NCBI GenBank assembly: GCA_903822975.1
Contig: CAIJRD010000017.1
Coordinates: 62,001-126,000, forward strand
Length of the DNA stretch: 64,000 bases
Direction of reading: 5' to 3'
From: an uncultured Sinobacteraceae bacterium
GTDB taxonomy: Bacteria > Pseudomonadota > Gammaproteobacteria > Nevskiales > Nevskiaceae
Both the position numbers and the translations under genes were made by a program. The notes beneath the pieces are model-generated. The model saw only the letters and a program-made list of their open reading frames with translations, did not search any database and was not told where the DNA came from. Shown here in pieces: positions 18,782 through 25,598 of the stretch. Every line of letters starts with the position of its first letter. Positions within the stretch are counted from its first letter, which is position 1.

Positions 18782-18958
18782 GGCTGATCTCTTGAGGAGG
18801 CGGGAAGCGCTAGCCTGCCACAGAACATCCGGAATGCATCCGCGGCTGCTGATCGGGACGCGGTTTTCAGTTGCGAAAACCGGGGGCGGTCGATGGTGGA
18901 AACCGGCACTGAGTCCCGTTCAATCGGACCCAGCCGAAATGTGCGCCAGCCGGGAAGC
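18782..18958. other. Spacer with two stem-loops next to tRNA-Glu
   Basis: It holds an 8-bp perfect inverted repeat CGGTTTTC (18861-18868) / GAAAACCG (18875-18882). At the tRNA side a second one, GCGCCAGC (18943-18950) / GCTGGCGC (18957-18964), runs into the CCA end of the tRNA gene. Confidence 0.6.
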
Positions 18959-19034
18959 TGGCGCTCCTACCGGGATTCGAACCCGGGTTTAAGCCTTGAG
19001 AGGGCTCCGTCCTAGGCCTCTAGACGATAGGAGC
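18959..19034 (-). tRNA. tRNA-Glu (anticodon CTC)
   Basis: Cloverleaf on the - strand: acceptor GCTCCTA/TAGGAGC, D-arm sequence TCGTCTAGAGGCCTAGGAC as in glutamate tRNAs, anticodon stem GAGCC/GGCTT with loop CTCTCAA (anticodon CTC, reading GAG), and T-arm CCGGG-TTCGAAT-CCCGG. Discriminator G and an encoded CCA complete the 76 bases. It is divergent from pcnB. Confidence 0.96.
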
Positions 19035-19136
19035 TTGCGGTCAGCGTCGCGTATTATACGGAAGACCTGACGAGAAGCGACCGCGGTCGCTCCTGATTCC
19101 GCATCGTCGGCACCTCAAGCGTAAGGAAACACAGTC

Positions 19137-20516
19137 ATCACCGAGCCGATTCGCATTTCGCGCGAGCATCACCCTATTTCGCGGCGCAATCTCACGCCCG
19201 GCACCCTCAAGGTGCTGTACACGCTGAAGGACGCTGGTTTCGAGGCCTACATGGTCGGCGGCGGTGTCCGCGACCTGCTGGCGGGGCTGGAGCCGAAGGA
19301 TTTCGACATTGCCACCAGCGCGCACCCGGAGCAGATCCGCAAACTGTTCCGGTCGTGCCGTTTGGTCGGGCGCCGCTTTCTGATCGCGCACGTCCGCTTC
19401 GGCGACGAGATCGCCGAAGTCACCACCTTCCGTGGGCCGATCACCGACAGTCACGAGCGCGACGAGACCGGCCGCATTCTCTCGGACAACGTCTACGGCA
19501 CGCTCGAAGCCGACGCCTTCCGCCGTGATTTCACCATCAACGCGCTGTACTACGACATCCGAGACTTCTCGATCGTCGACTTCGCCGGCGGCGTCGAAGA
19601 CATGCGTCTGCGTCGCCTGCGGCTGATCGGCGATCCCGAACTGCGCTATCGCGAAGATCCGGTGCGCATGCTGCGCGCGGTGCGCATCGCCAACAAATTG
19701 AAGTTCGACATCGACCACGCCAGTGCTGAGCCGATCACGCGACTGGCTTCGCTGCTGCGTGAGATTCCGCCGGCGCGTCTGTTCGACGAACTGCTGAAGA
19801 TTTTCCTCAGCCGCGACGCCTCGGCCAACCTCGACGGCCTGCGCCGTTATGGCCTGTTTTCGCATCTGCTGCCGCTCACCGACGAAGCGCTCGAATCGGA
19901 CCCCGGTGCCGCCGCGCTGGTGCATCGGGCGCTGCTGAACACCGCGGAACGGATCACTCGCGGCGCGCCGGTCACACCGGCCTTCCTGTTCGCTGCGCTG
20001 CTGTGGCCGGCGTATGCCAAGCGCGTCGAGCAGATCTCGCGCGAGCAGGGTCATGCACCGGCGATTGCGCAGGTGCAGGCCGCCGAGGAAGTCATCGCGC
20101 ACCAGCAGTTGCGCATTGCGATTCCGAAACGGTTCTCGATGCCGATGCGCGAAATCTGGGGGTTGCAACCGCGCTTCGTCAATCGTAGCGGTGGTCGCGC
20201 GAAGCGCTTGCTCACGCATCCGCGTTTCCGCGCGGCTTATGATTTCCTGTTGCTGCGCGCGCAGTCGGGCGAACCCGGCACCGTTGAACTCGCCGACTGG
20301 TGGACGCAGGCGCAAGTCGGCGGTGATCCCGGCAGCTTGCCGTTGCCGCCGGAAGCGGTCGCCAACGAAACCGCCGAGCCGGGCAATACCGGGCCGCGTA
20401 AAAAGCGCCGCCGCCGTGGCGGTCGCAATCGGCGCAAGTCGGGCGCCGAGGCGGCCGACATCGCGCCCGGTGCTGGCGATGCAGATGGCGATTTCGACGA
20501 CGGCGCCGATAGCTGA
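19137..20516 (+). CDS. pcnB: Poly(A) polymerase I, apparent AUC start
   Basis: Adds 3' poly(A) tails to RNA, which marks it for decay. The nucleotidyltransferase core is clear: MVGGGVRDLL near residue 39, KDFDIAT near residue 54, then RRFLIAHVRFG and the RNA-binding region; the C-terminus is basic (KKRRRRGGRNRRK). The first conventional start (GTG, 19212) would cut off the conserved stretch REHHPISRRNLTPGTLK that matches E. coli PcnB. Between the upstream in-frame stop (19122-19124) and that stretch there is no ATG, GTG or TTG. An AAGGAA (19123-19128) sits 8 bases before an ATC at 19137, taken as the start (459 residues). E. coli pcnB is known to start at AUU. folK follows. Confidence 0.93.
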   Translation: MTEPIRISREHHPISRRNLTPGTLKVLYTLKDAGFEAYMVGGGVRDLLAGLEPKDFDIATSAHPEQIRKLFRSCRLVGRRFLIAHVRFGDEIAEVTTFRGPITDSHERDETGRILSDNVYGTLEADAFRRDFTINALYYDIRDFSIVDFAGGVEDMRLRRLRLIGDPELRYREDPVRMLRAVRIANKLKFDIDHASAEPITRLASLLREIPPARLFDELLKIFLSRDASANLDGLRRYGLFSHLLPLTDEALESDPGAAALVHRALLNTAERITRGAPVTPAFLFAALLWPAYAKRVEQISREQGHAPAIAQVQAAEEVIAHQQLRIAIPKRFSMPMREIWGLQPRFVNRSGGRAKRLLTHPRFRAAYDFLLLRAQSGEPGTVELADWWTQAQVGGDPGSLPLPPEAVANETAEPGNTGPRKKRRRRGGRNRRKSGAEAADIAPGAGDADGDFDDGADS

Positions 20517-20546
20517 GTCCTTGCATCCAGTGCGGGGCAGTCGGCG

Positions 20547-21029
20547 ATGACGACGGCCTGCATCGCACTCGGCGCCAATCTCGGCGATCCGCAACAGCAG
20601 TTGCGGCAAGCCCTCGCAGCCTTGGCTTGCACGCCCGGCATCGTGTTGCGGCAGACCTCGCGCTTTTACCGCAGTGCCGCGCTCGGACCGGCGGGACAGC
20701 CGGACTACTGCAATGCGGTGTGCGTGGTCGACACGAGCCTGTCGGCCGATGCGCTGTTGACGCGGCTGCAAGCGATCGAAAACGCCGCTGGCCGGATTCG
20801 CAGCGAACGTTGGGGACCGCGCGTGCTGGATCTCGACCTGCTGTGGATGGACGGTGTCGCCAGCGACACGCCGCGACTGCAACTGCCGCACCCGCAAGCG
20901 CATTTGCGCGCCTTCGTGCTGGTGCCGCTGGCGGACTTGCTGCCGAATCTGGAGTGGCCCGGCCACGGTCGGGTGGCTGCACTGGCAGCTTCGATCGATC
21001 GCGACGGGGTGGTGCCGCTCAACGATTGA
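20547..21029 (+). CDS. folK: 2-amino-4-hydroxy-6-hydroxymethyldihydropteridine pyrophosphokinase
   Basis: HPPK transfers pyrophosphate from ATP to the pterin in folate synthesis. At 160 residues it has the family length. The opening LGANLGDP, the substrate-binding FYRSAALGP.GQPDYCNAV and the signature RWGPRVLDLDLLW (metal-binding Asp residues) are all intact, followed by LPHPQAHLRAFVLVPL. It starts 30 bases after pcnB, the conserved gammaproteobacterial order pcnB-folK-panB, and is probably co-transcribed with pcnB. Confidence 0.97.
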   Translation: MTTACIALGANLGDPQQQLRQALAALACTPGIVLRQTSRFYRSAALGPAGQPDYCNAVCVVDTSLSADALLTRLQAIENAAGRIRSERWGPRVLDLDLLWMDGVASDTPRLQLPHPQAHLRAFVLVPLADLLPNLEWPGHGRVAALAASIDRDGVVPLND

Positions 21030-21041
21030 GCCGTGCCAGTA

Positions 21042-21089
21042 AGATCGATAGCGAGATCGATTACGAGATCCATAATTAGATCGAAAAAA
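21042..21089. repeat. 12-bp tandem repeat, four copies
   Basis: Units AGATCGATAGCG, AGATCGATTACG, AGATCCATAATT and AGATCGAAAAAA start at 21042, 21054, 21066 and 21078, directly after folK. Confidence 0.75.
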
Positions 21090-21143
21090 CCACGGTCGAC
21101 TCGATGCAGAAAGGCTTTCGACGCGGACCGGGGCCGTCCTCGC

Positions 21144-21171
21144 TTGCGTTGCCAGCACGGATCGCTACACT
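21144..21171 (+). promoter_or_regulatory. Candidate sigma-70 promoter of panBC
   Basis: TTGCGT (21144-21149), 16-base spacer, TACACT (21166-21171). Transcription would start near 21178, so the two hairpins at 21206-21278 fall in the 5' leader. panD has a matching arrangement. Confidence 0.55.
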
Positions 21172-21205
21172 CGGCGCAACGCCGGGCTTGGCCGCGGCGT
21201 CTTAG

Positions 21206-21278
21206 GGGCGCATGCCTTGGTGGGCCGCCCGTCGCACCTCCATCTCGATGCCGGGCGCATGTCTTTCGTGGGCCGCCC
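21206..21278 (+). ncRNA. Tandem-hairpin leader element upstream of panB
   Basis: Two hairpins, 21206-21230 and 21253-21278, each with a GGGCG/CGCCC stem and a 15-16-base loop of consensus YATGYCTT-N(1-3)-TGGGC. The same pair occurs before panD (23245-23320) with different spacer sequences between the hairpins and one G-U for G-C change in a stem. Position between promoter and start codon suggests cis-regulation of pantothenate genes. The published 'pan' RNA motif has a similar genetic context, but I cannot compare its consensus here. Confidence 0.65.
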
Positions 21279-21305
21279 AGGTCATCTCGCAGCAGGACTA
21301 CAGAC

Positions 21306-21380
21306 ATGCAACTGAATCCAACGCGGTGCCGGCCGCTGCCGTGCGCCGTCGCCGGTCGTGGCGCATGGGGGCGGGCATGA
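21306..21380 (+). CDS. Candidate 24-residue leader peptide coupled to panB
   Basis: A short frame (MQLNPTRCRPLPCAVAGRGA...) with AGGA eight bases before its ATG. Its stop codon overlaps the panB start (ATGA, 21377-21380). The first eleven bases around the start, CATGCAACTGA, are the same as at the panD start, and the distance from the second hairpin (27 bases) is like that of panD (30). It may be a true coupled leader peptide or a relic of a copied panD 5' region. Nothing in the peptide itself suggests a function. Confidence 0.45.
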   Translation: MQLNPTRCRPLPCAVAGRGAWGRA

Positions 21381-22204
21381 GCGCGACCGCAAAACCCAGC
21401 AATGCAGTACAGGTTTCCGAACTGCGCCGGATGCGCGAGGCGGGCGAGAAGATCGCCTGCCTGACCGCTTACGACGCCAGCTTCGCATTGATCGAAGACC
21501 GCGCCGGCGTCGACGTGGTGCTGATCGGCGATTCGCTCGGCATGGTGATCCAGGGCCGCGGCACCACCACGCCCGTGACGGTCGCAGATATCGAATACCA
21601 CAGCCGCTGCGTGGCGCCGCATCTGCAGCGTGCATTCCTGGTGGCGGATCTGCCGTTTCTGTCGTTCGCCACGCGCGAGCGCGCACTGGATGCCTCGCAG
21701 CGTTTGATGCAGGGCGGCGGCGCGAAGATGGTGAAGCTCGAAGGTGGCCGCGAGCAGGCCGATATCGTCGAATACCTGTCGGTGCGCGGCGTCCCGGTGT
21801 GCGCGCACTTAGGTCTGCAGCCGCAGCTGATTCACAAGGTCGGCGCGTTCAAGGTCGCGGGCCGCGAAGATGCACAGGCCGAGGCAATGCTGCACGACGC
21901 GCGCGTGCTGGAAGCGGCCGGCGCCGATCTGTTGCTGCTGGAATGTGTGCCGGCGGCGCTGGCCAAACGCATCACCGAAGCGGCACACGTGCCGGTGATC
22001 GGTATCGGTGCTGGCCCCGATGTCAGTGGCCAGATCCTGGTGCTGTACGACATCCTCGGCATTTCGCCAGCGCTGTCGCACGGGCGCGTGCCACGCTTCG
22101 TCAAGAACTACATGAACGACAGCGCGACAGTCGAAGCCGCGATCCGCGCCTATGTCGCCGAAGTGAAGAGCGGTGCCTATCCCGCACCCGAGCACTGTTT
22201 CTGA
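21377..22204 (+). CDS. panB: 3-methyl-2-oxobutanoate hydroxymethyltransferase
   Basis: First committed enzyme of pantothenate synthesis: it transfers a hydroxymethyl group from methylene-tetrahydrofolate to 2-oxoisovalerate, giving ketopantoate. With the ATG at 21377 it has 275 residues. The Mg-binding LIGDSLGMV and the stretches ADLPFLSFA and KLEGG, and near the C-terminus the catalytic-site region GIGAGPDVSGQILV, are all conserved. A second in-frame ATG at 21365 is possible. panC follows after 66 bases, and the upstream leader carries the tandem hairpins. Confidence 0.97.
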   Translation: MSATAKPSNAVQVSELRRMREAGEKIACLTAYDASFALIEDRAGVDVVLIGDSLGMVIQGRGTTTPVTVADIEYHSRCVAPHLQRAFLVADLPFLSFATRERALDASQRLMQGGGAKMVKLEGGREQADIVEYLSVRGVPVCAHLGLQPQLIHKVGAFKVAGREDAQAEAMLHDARVLEAAGADLLLLECVPAALAKRITEAAHVPVIGIGAGPDVSGQILVLYDILGISPALSHGRVPRFVKNYMNDSATVEAAIRAYVAEVKSGAYPAPEHCF

Positions 22205-22270
22205 CGTGCGCCGCTCGTCGTCTGACATTGCGCGCATCAAAGATTTAAGCGAACGACGAGGCGCGCGCTG

Positions 22271-23128
22271 ATGCAGCTTGTGCACGACACCGCCGCACTC
22301 GATGCCGCATTACGGCCTGAGCGCGTGCGCGGGGCTCGGATTGCGCTGGTGCCGACCATGGGCAACCTGCACGAAGGGCACTTGAGCCTGATCCGCCGCG
22401 CGCGCGAGTTATCCGACTGCGTGGTGGTCAGCGTGTTCGTCAATCCGCTGCAGTTCGGTCCGAACGACGATTTCGATCGCTATCCGCGCACGCTGGAGGC
22501 CGACGCACGACTGGTCGCCGCGGAAGGTGCGCAGATTCTGTTCGCACCGGATGTCGCAGCGATGTATCCAGGCGGCTACCCGCCGGCAACGACGCTGAAG
22601 GTCGACGGACTGCTGAATCAGGTGCTGGAAGGCGCCTTCCGTCCCGGTCATTTCGATGGCGTGGCGACGGTCGTGAACATTCTGTTCAACCGCGTGCGCC
22701 CGGATGTCGCCGTGTTCGGCCAGAAGGATTACCAGCAACTGGCTGTAATCCGACGCATGGTGCTGGACCTCGGACTTGCGGTTGCCGTCGAATCCGCAAC
22801 AACCCTGCGTGCCGACGACGGCCTGGCCTTGAGCTCGCGAAATCAGTATCTGAAGCCGCCGGAGCGCGCATTGGCGCCCAAGCTGTACGAAGCGCTGCAA
22901 GCGGTTGCCGACGGATTGCGCAGCGGCCGGCGAGACTTCGATCAACTTTGCGCAACTGCGCGCGAGTCGCTTGAAATGCAAGGCTTTCGCCCGCAGTACT
23001 TGGAAGTGCGTGGGCCTGATCTGGCGGCGCCGGCGGCGCATCTGTCGCGTTTTGTCGTGCTGGCTGCGGCCTATCTCGGCAGCACCCGTCTGATCGACAA
23101 CCTGATCGTCGAATCGGTCGCAAATTGA
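22271..23128 (+). CDS. panC: Pantothenate synthetase (pantoate--beta-alanine ligase)
   Basis: Joins pantoate and beta-alanine with ATP through a pantoyl-adenylate. 285 residues, normal length. The nucleotidyltransferase signatures PTMGNLHEGHLSLIR (HIGH-type) and the later ALSSRNQYL (KMSKS-type, here LSSRN) are intact, as are VFVNPLQFGPNDDFDRYPR and FGQKDYQQL. It forms an operon with panB; panD further downstream appears to have its own promoter. Confidence 0.98.
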   Translation: MQLVHDTAALDAALRPERVRGARIALVPTMGNLHEGHLSLIRRARELSDCVVVSVFVNPLQFGPNDDFDRYPRTLEADARLVAAEGAQILFAPDVAAMYPGGYPPATTLKVDGLLNQVLEGAFRPGHFDGVATVVNILFNRVRPDVAVFGQKDYQQLAVIRRMVLDLGLAVAVESATTLRADDGLALSSRNQYLKPPERALAPKLYEALQAVADGLRSGRRDFDQLCATARESLEMQGFRPQYLEVRGPDLAAPAAHLSRFVVLAAAYLGSTRLIDNLIVESVAN

Positions 23129-23178
23129 GGATTCGGCGAGCCATTAGGGTCAAGTGTTCTATACAAATGCGAAACCGG

Positions 23179-23207
23179 TTGGCGTCTCGGCAAAACGTGG
23201 GTAGACT
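23179..23207 (+). promoter_or_regulatory. Candidate sigma-70 promoter of panD
   Basis: TTGGCG (23179-23184), 17-base spacer, TAGACT (23202-23207). The distance from the -10 box to the first hairpin (37 bases) is close to that in the panB leader (34 bases). Confidence 0.55.
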
Positions 23208-23244
23208 TCACTCCCCGCCGGCTGAGCCGACGCGGAACGCAAAC

Positions 23245-23320
23245 GGGCGTATGTCTTAGTGGGCCGCCCTCGATGTCCTAAATGTGTCAGATGCCGGGTG
23301 CATGTCTTTTTGGGCCGCCC
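23245..23320 (+). ncRNA. Tandem-hairpin leader element upstream of panD
   Basis: Hairpins at 23245-23269 (GGGCG/CGCCC) and 23296-23320 (GGGTG/CGCCC, a G-U pair keeping the stem). Loops match those before panB (ATGTCTT...TGGGC). The 26-base spacer between the hairpins is unlike the 22-base spacer in the panB leader, so conservation is confined to the hairpins and the bases just before the second one (GATGCC). The panD start codon lies 30 bases downstream with GAGG eight bases before it. Confidence 0.65.
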
Positions 23321-23350
23321 TGTATCAAAAAAGCCATTGAGGTATCTGCC

Positions 23351-23731
23351 ATGCAACTGACCATGCTCAAGTGCAAACTCCACCGCGCGCGCGTCACCCA
23401 CGCGGAACTCGACTACGAAGGCTCCTGCGCCATCGACGGTCGTCTGCTCGATCTCGCCGGCATCAACGAGTACGAACAGATCCAGATTTACAACGTCGGC
23501 AACGGCGAGCGTTTCACCACCTACGCGATTCGCGCTGAAAACGGCAGCGGCATCATTTCGGTCAATGGTGCGGCCGCGCACAAGGCGCGCGTCGGTGATC
23601 GCGTGATCATCTGCAGCTATTGCGAGCTCGATGCGCGCGAAGTCAAGCTGCACAAACCGAAGCTGGTGTACCTGGACGAAGGCAATCGCGTGACGCGAAC
23701 GGCCAATACGATTCCGGTTCAAGCGGCCTAG
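23351..23731 (+). CDS. panD: Aspartate 1-decarboxylase proenzyme
   Basis: Makes beta-alanine from aspartate for pantothenate synthesis. The 126-residue proenzyme self-cleaves between Gly24 and Ser25 in YEGSC to form the pyruvoyl group, and that site is intact. Also conserved are the Lys9/Tyr22 region, the [17 protein letters not shown] core and the Tyr and Arg residues of the active site. In enterobacteria this enzyme depends on PanZ for cleavage; no PanZ is seen here. It completes the panBCD set and ends at a strong terminator. Confidence 0.98.
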   Translation: MQLTMLKCKLHRARVTHAELDYEGSCAIDGRLLDLAGINEYEQIQIYNVGNGERFTTYAIRAENGSGIISVNGAAAHKARVGDRVIICSYCELDAREVKLHKPKLVYLDEGNRVTRTANTIPVQAA

Positions 23732-23800
23732 TAGACGCGCGGATCGTTCTGGTTGGCGCAACTTTTGCGCGCCGACACGAGTCTCAGGCTTTAGATCGGG

Positions 23801-23835
23801 AAGCCCAAGCCAGTCGCTTGGGCTTTCTGTTTTTA
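23801..23835 (+). terminator. Intrinsic terminator after panD
   Basis: Perfect 10-bp stem AAGCCCAAGC/GCTTGGGCTT with a five-base loop (CAGTC), followed by TCTGTTTTT. It separates panD from pgi. Confidence 0.92.
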
Positions 23836-23878
23836 ACATCCGCCTGACCTACGAATAATCAGAAACGCACCGCCAACG

Positions 23879-25504
23879 ATGTCACGACTGACCGAAAGCC
23901 CAGCCTGGAAATTGCTGCAGGACACCGCCCGCAGCGCTGCAAGCCTGGTTCTGAAGGATCTGTTCGCGGCAACGCCCGATCGCGCCGAGGCACTAACGGT
24001 CAGCGCTGCCGGACTGGTGCTGGACTACTCCAAGCAACGCGTTGATGCGGTAGTCGTCGAACGGCTGATCGCACTGGCCGCACAGCAGCAGTTGCCGCGC
24101 TGGATCGAACGTATGTTCAGCGGCGAACGGATCAACGCGAGCGAGCAGCGCGCGGTGCTGCACGTTGCACTACGTGCGCCGCGCGATACGCAAATTCTGG
24201 TCGATGGCAACGACGTCATGCCGCAGGTACATGCGGTTCTCGATCGCATGACGGCGTTCGCCGACGCCGTGCGCAGTGGCGGATGGACGGGCGAAACGGG
24301 AAGCCGCATCACCGACATCGTCAATATCGGCATCGGTGGATCGGATCTCGGTCCGCGCATGGTTTGCGAAGCCCTGGCCGCGAGTCATGCAGGTCCGCGC
24401 CTGCACTTTGTCGCCAATGTCGATGCCGCGCAGATCAGCGCAACGCTGCGCAGTCTGAAGCCATCCAGCACGCTATTCATCGTCGCCTCGAAGACCTTCA
24501 CCACGCAGGAAACCATGGCCAACGCGCGTGCGGCGCGGCACTGGCTGGTCTCGCACCTCGGTGAAGCGGCGGTCGCGCAGCATTTCGTCGCGGTATCGAC
24601 CAATCTTGCGGAGGTGCGCAAGTTCGGCATTGCCGCGGCCAACATGTTCGAATTCTGGGATTGGGTCGGTGGTCGCTACTCGTTGTGGTCGGCGGTCGGC
24701 TTGCCGATCATGCTGGCCTACGGTCCAGCAACATTCCGCGAATTGCTCGCCGGCGCGCACGCGATGGATCAACACTTCCGCAGCGCGCCGCTCGCGCAGA
24801 ACCTGCCCGTGCTGATGGGCTTGCTCTCGGTGTGGAACAGCAACTTCCTCGGCAGCGAGAGCCAGGTGATCGCCGCGTATGCGCAGCGTCTCGAACGCTT
24901 TGTCGGTTGGGTGCAGCAGCTGGAAATGGAATCCAACGGCAAGTCGGTGGACCGCGAGGGTTTGCCGGTCGACTACCGCACGACGCCTGCACACTGGGGC
25001 GATGTCGGAACCAATGCGCAGCACGCCTTCTTCCAGATGCTGCATCAAGGCTCGGCGATGCACGCGGTCGACTTCATTCTTCCGCTCGCGGCCGAGCACG
25101 ACTATCCCGAGCAACAGCGCATGCTCATCGCCAACTGCCTGGCGCAGAGCGCGGCACTGATGCGCGGCAAGACCGCGGACGAAGTGCGCACCGAACTGCA
25201 GGCAAAAGGATTCGAAGGTGAGGCGCTGGCGTCTGCAATTGCGCCGCGCGTGTTCGGCGGTAACCGTCCGAGCAATACCATTCTTTTGGCGCGGCTCGAT
25301 GCGCGTCATCTCGGCGCGCTGCTGGCGGCGTATGAACATCGGACGTTCGTTGCCAGCGTGATCTGGAACATCAATGCGTTCGACCAGTGGGGTGTCGAAC
25401 TGGGCAAGCAATTGGCGCAGTCGGTGTTGCGCGCGATCGACGCTCGCGAAGCGGCGGGCTTCGACGGCTCCACCCGCGCACTGCTGGCACGCATTCCCCA
25501 CTAA
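23879..25504 (+). CDS. pgi: Glucose-6-phosphate isomerase
   Basis: Interconverts glucose-6-phosphate and fructose-6-phosphate in glycolysis and gluconeogenesis. 541 residues, the length of proteobacterial Pgi. Signatures include NIGIGGSDLGPRM, SKTFTTQETM, the active-site Glu/His region WDWVGGRYSLWSAVGLP, and the second signature LEMESNGKSVDREG. Gene order panD-pgi matches Pseudomonas and relatives. It is separated from panD by a terminator, so a promoter should lie in the 44-base gap or within the panD tail; none was pinned down. Confidence 0.98.
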   Translation: MSRLTESPAWKLLQDTARSAASLVLKDLFAATPDRAEALTVSAAGLVLDYSKQRVDAVVVERLIALAAQQQLPRWIERMFSGERINASEQRAVLHVALRAPRDTQILVDGNDVMPQVHAVLDRMTAFADAVRSGGWTGETGSRITDIVNIGIGGSDLGPRMVCEALAASHAGPRLHFVANVDAAQISATLRSLKPSSTLFIVASKTFTTQETMANARAARHWLVSHLGEAAVAQHFVAVSTNLAEVRKFGIAAANMFEFWDWVGGRYSLWSAVGLPIMLAYGPATFRELLAGAHAMDQHFRSAPLAQNLPVLMGLLSVWNSNFLGSESQVIAAYAQRLERFVGWVQQLEMESNGKSVDREGLPVDYRTTPAHWGDVGTNAQHAFFQMLHQGSAMHAVDFILPLAAEHDYPEQQRMLIANCLAQSAALMRGKTADEVRTELQAKGFEGEALASAIAPRVFGGNRPSNTILLARLDARHLGALLAAYEHRTFVASVIWNINAFDQWGVELGKQLAQSVLRAIDAREAAGFDGSTRALLARIPH

Positions 25505-25598
25505 GCAGTGAACTGAGCAGTAAGTCGTGGATCGTCGGCGACGGACGAACCGGTCGCCACGATCAGCCACAATCGGCCGGATCAGCAAGGAAGATCAG

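Noticed and set aside
18861-18882. Stem-loop CGGTTTTC/GAAAACCG as a terminator for tRNA-Glu
   Set aside because: It lies about 80 bases beyond the tRNA end and lacks a T-run on the - strand; kept only as a described inverted repeat.
19041-21158. 705-codon frame opposite pcnB and folK
   Set aside because: Antisense to two fully recognised genes; composition typical of a shadow.
21212-21376. N-terminal extension of PanB (MPWWAARR...) and its resemblance to a frame before panD (MPGACL)
   Set aside because: The shared peptide arises from the conserved hairpin DNA; the reading frames diverge after one base of length difference, so conservation is at RNA or DNA level and not of protein.
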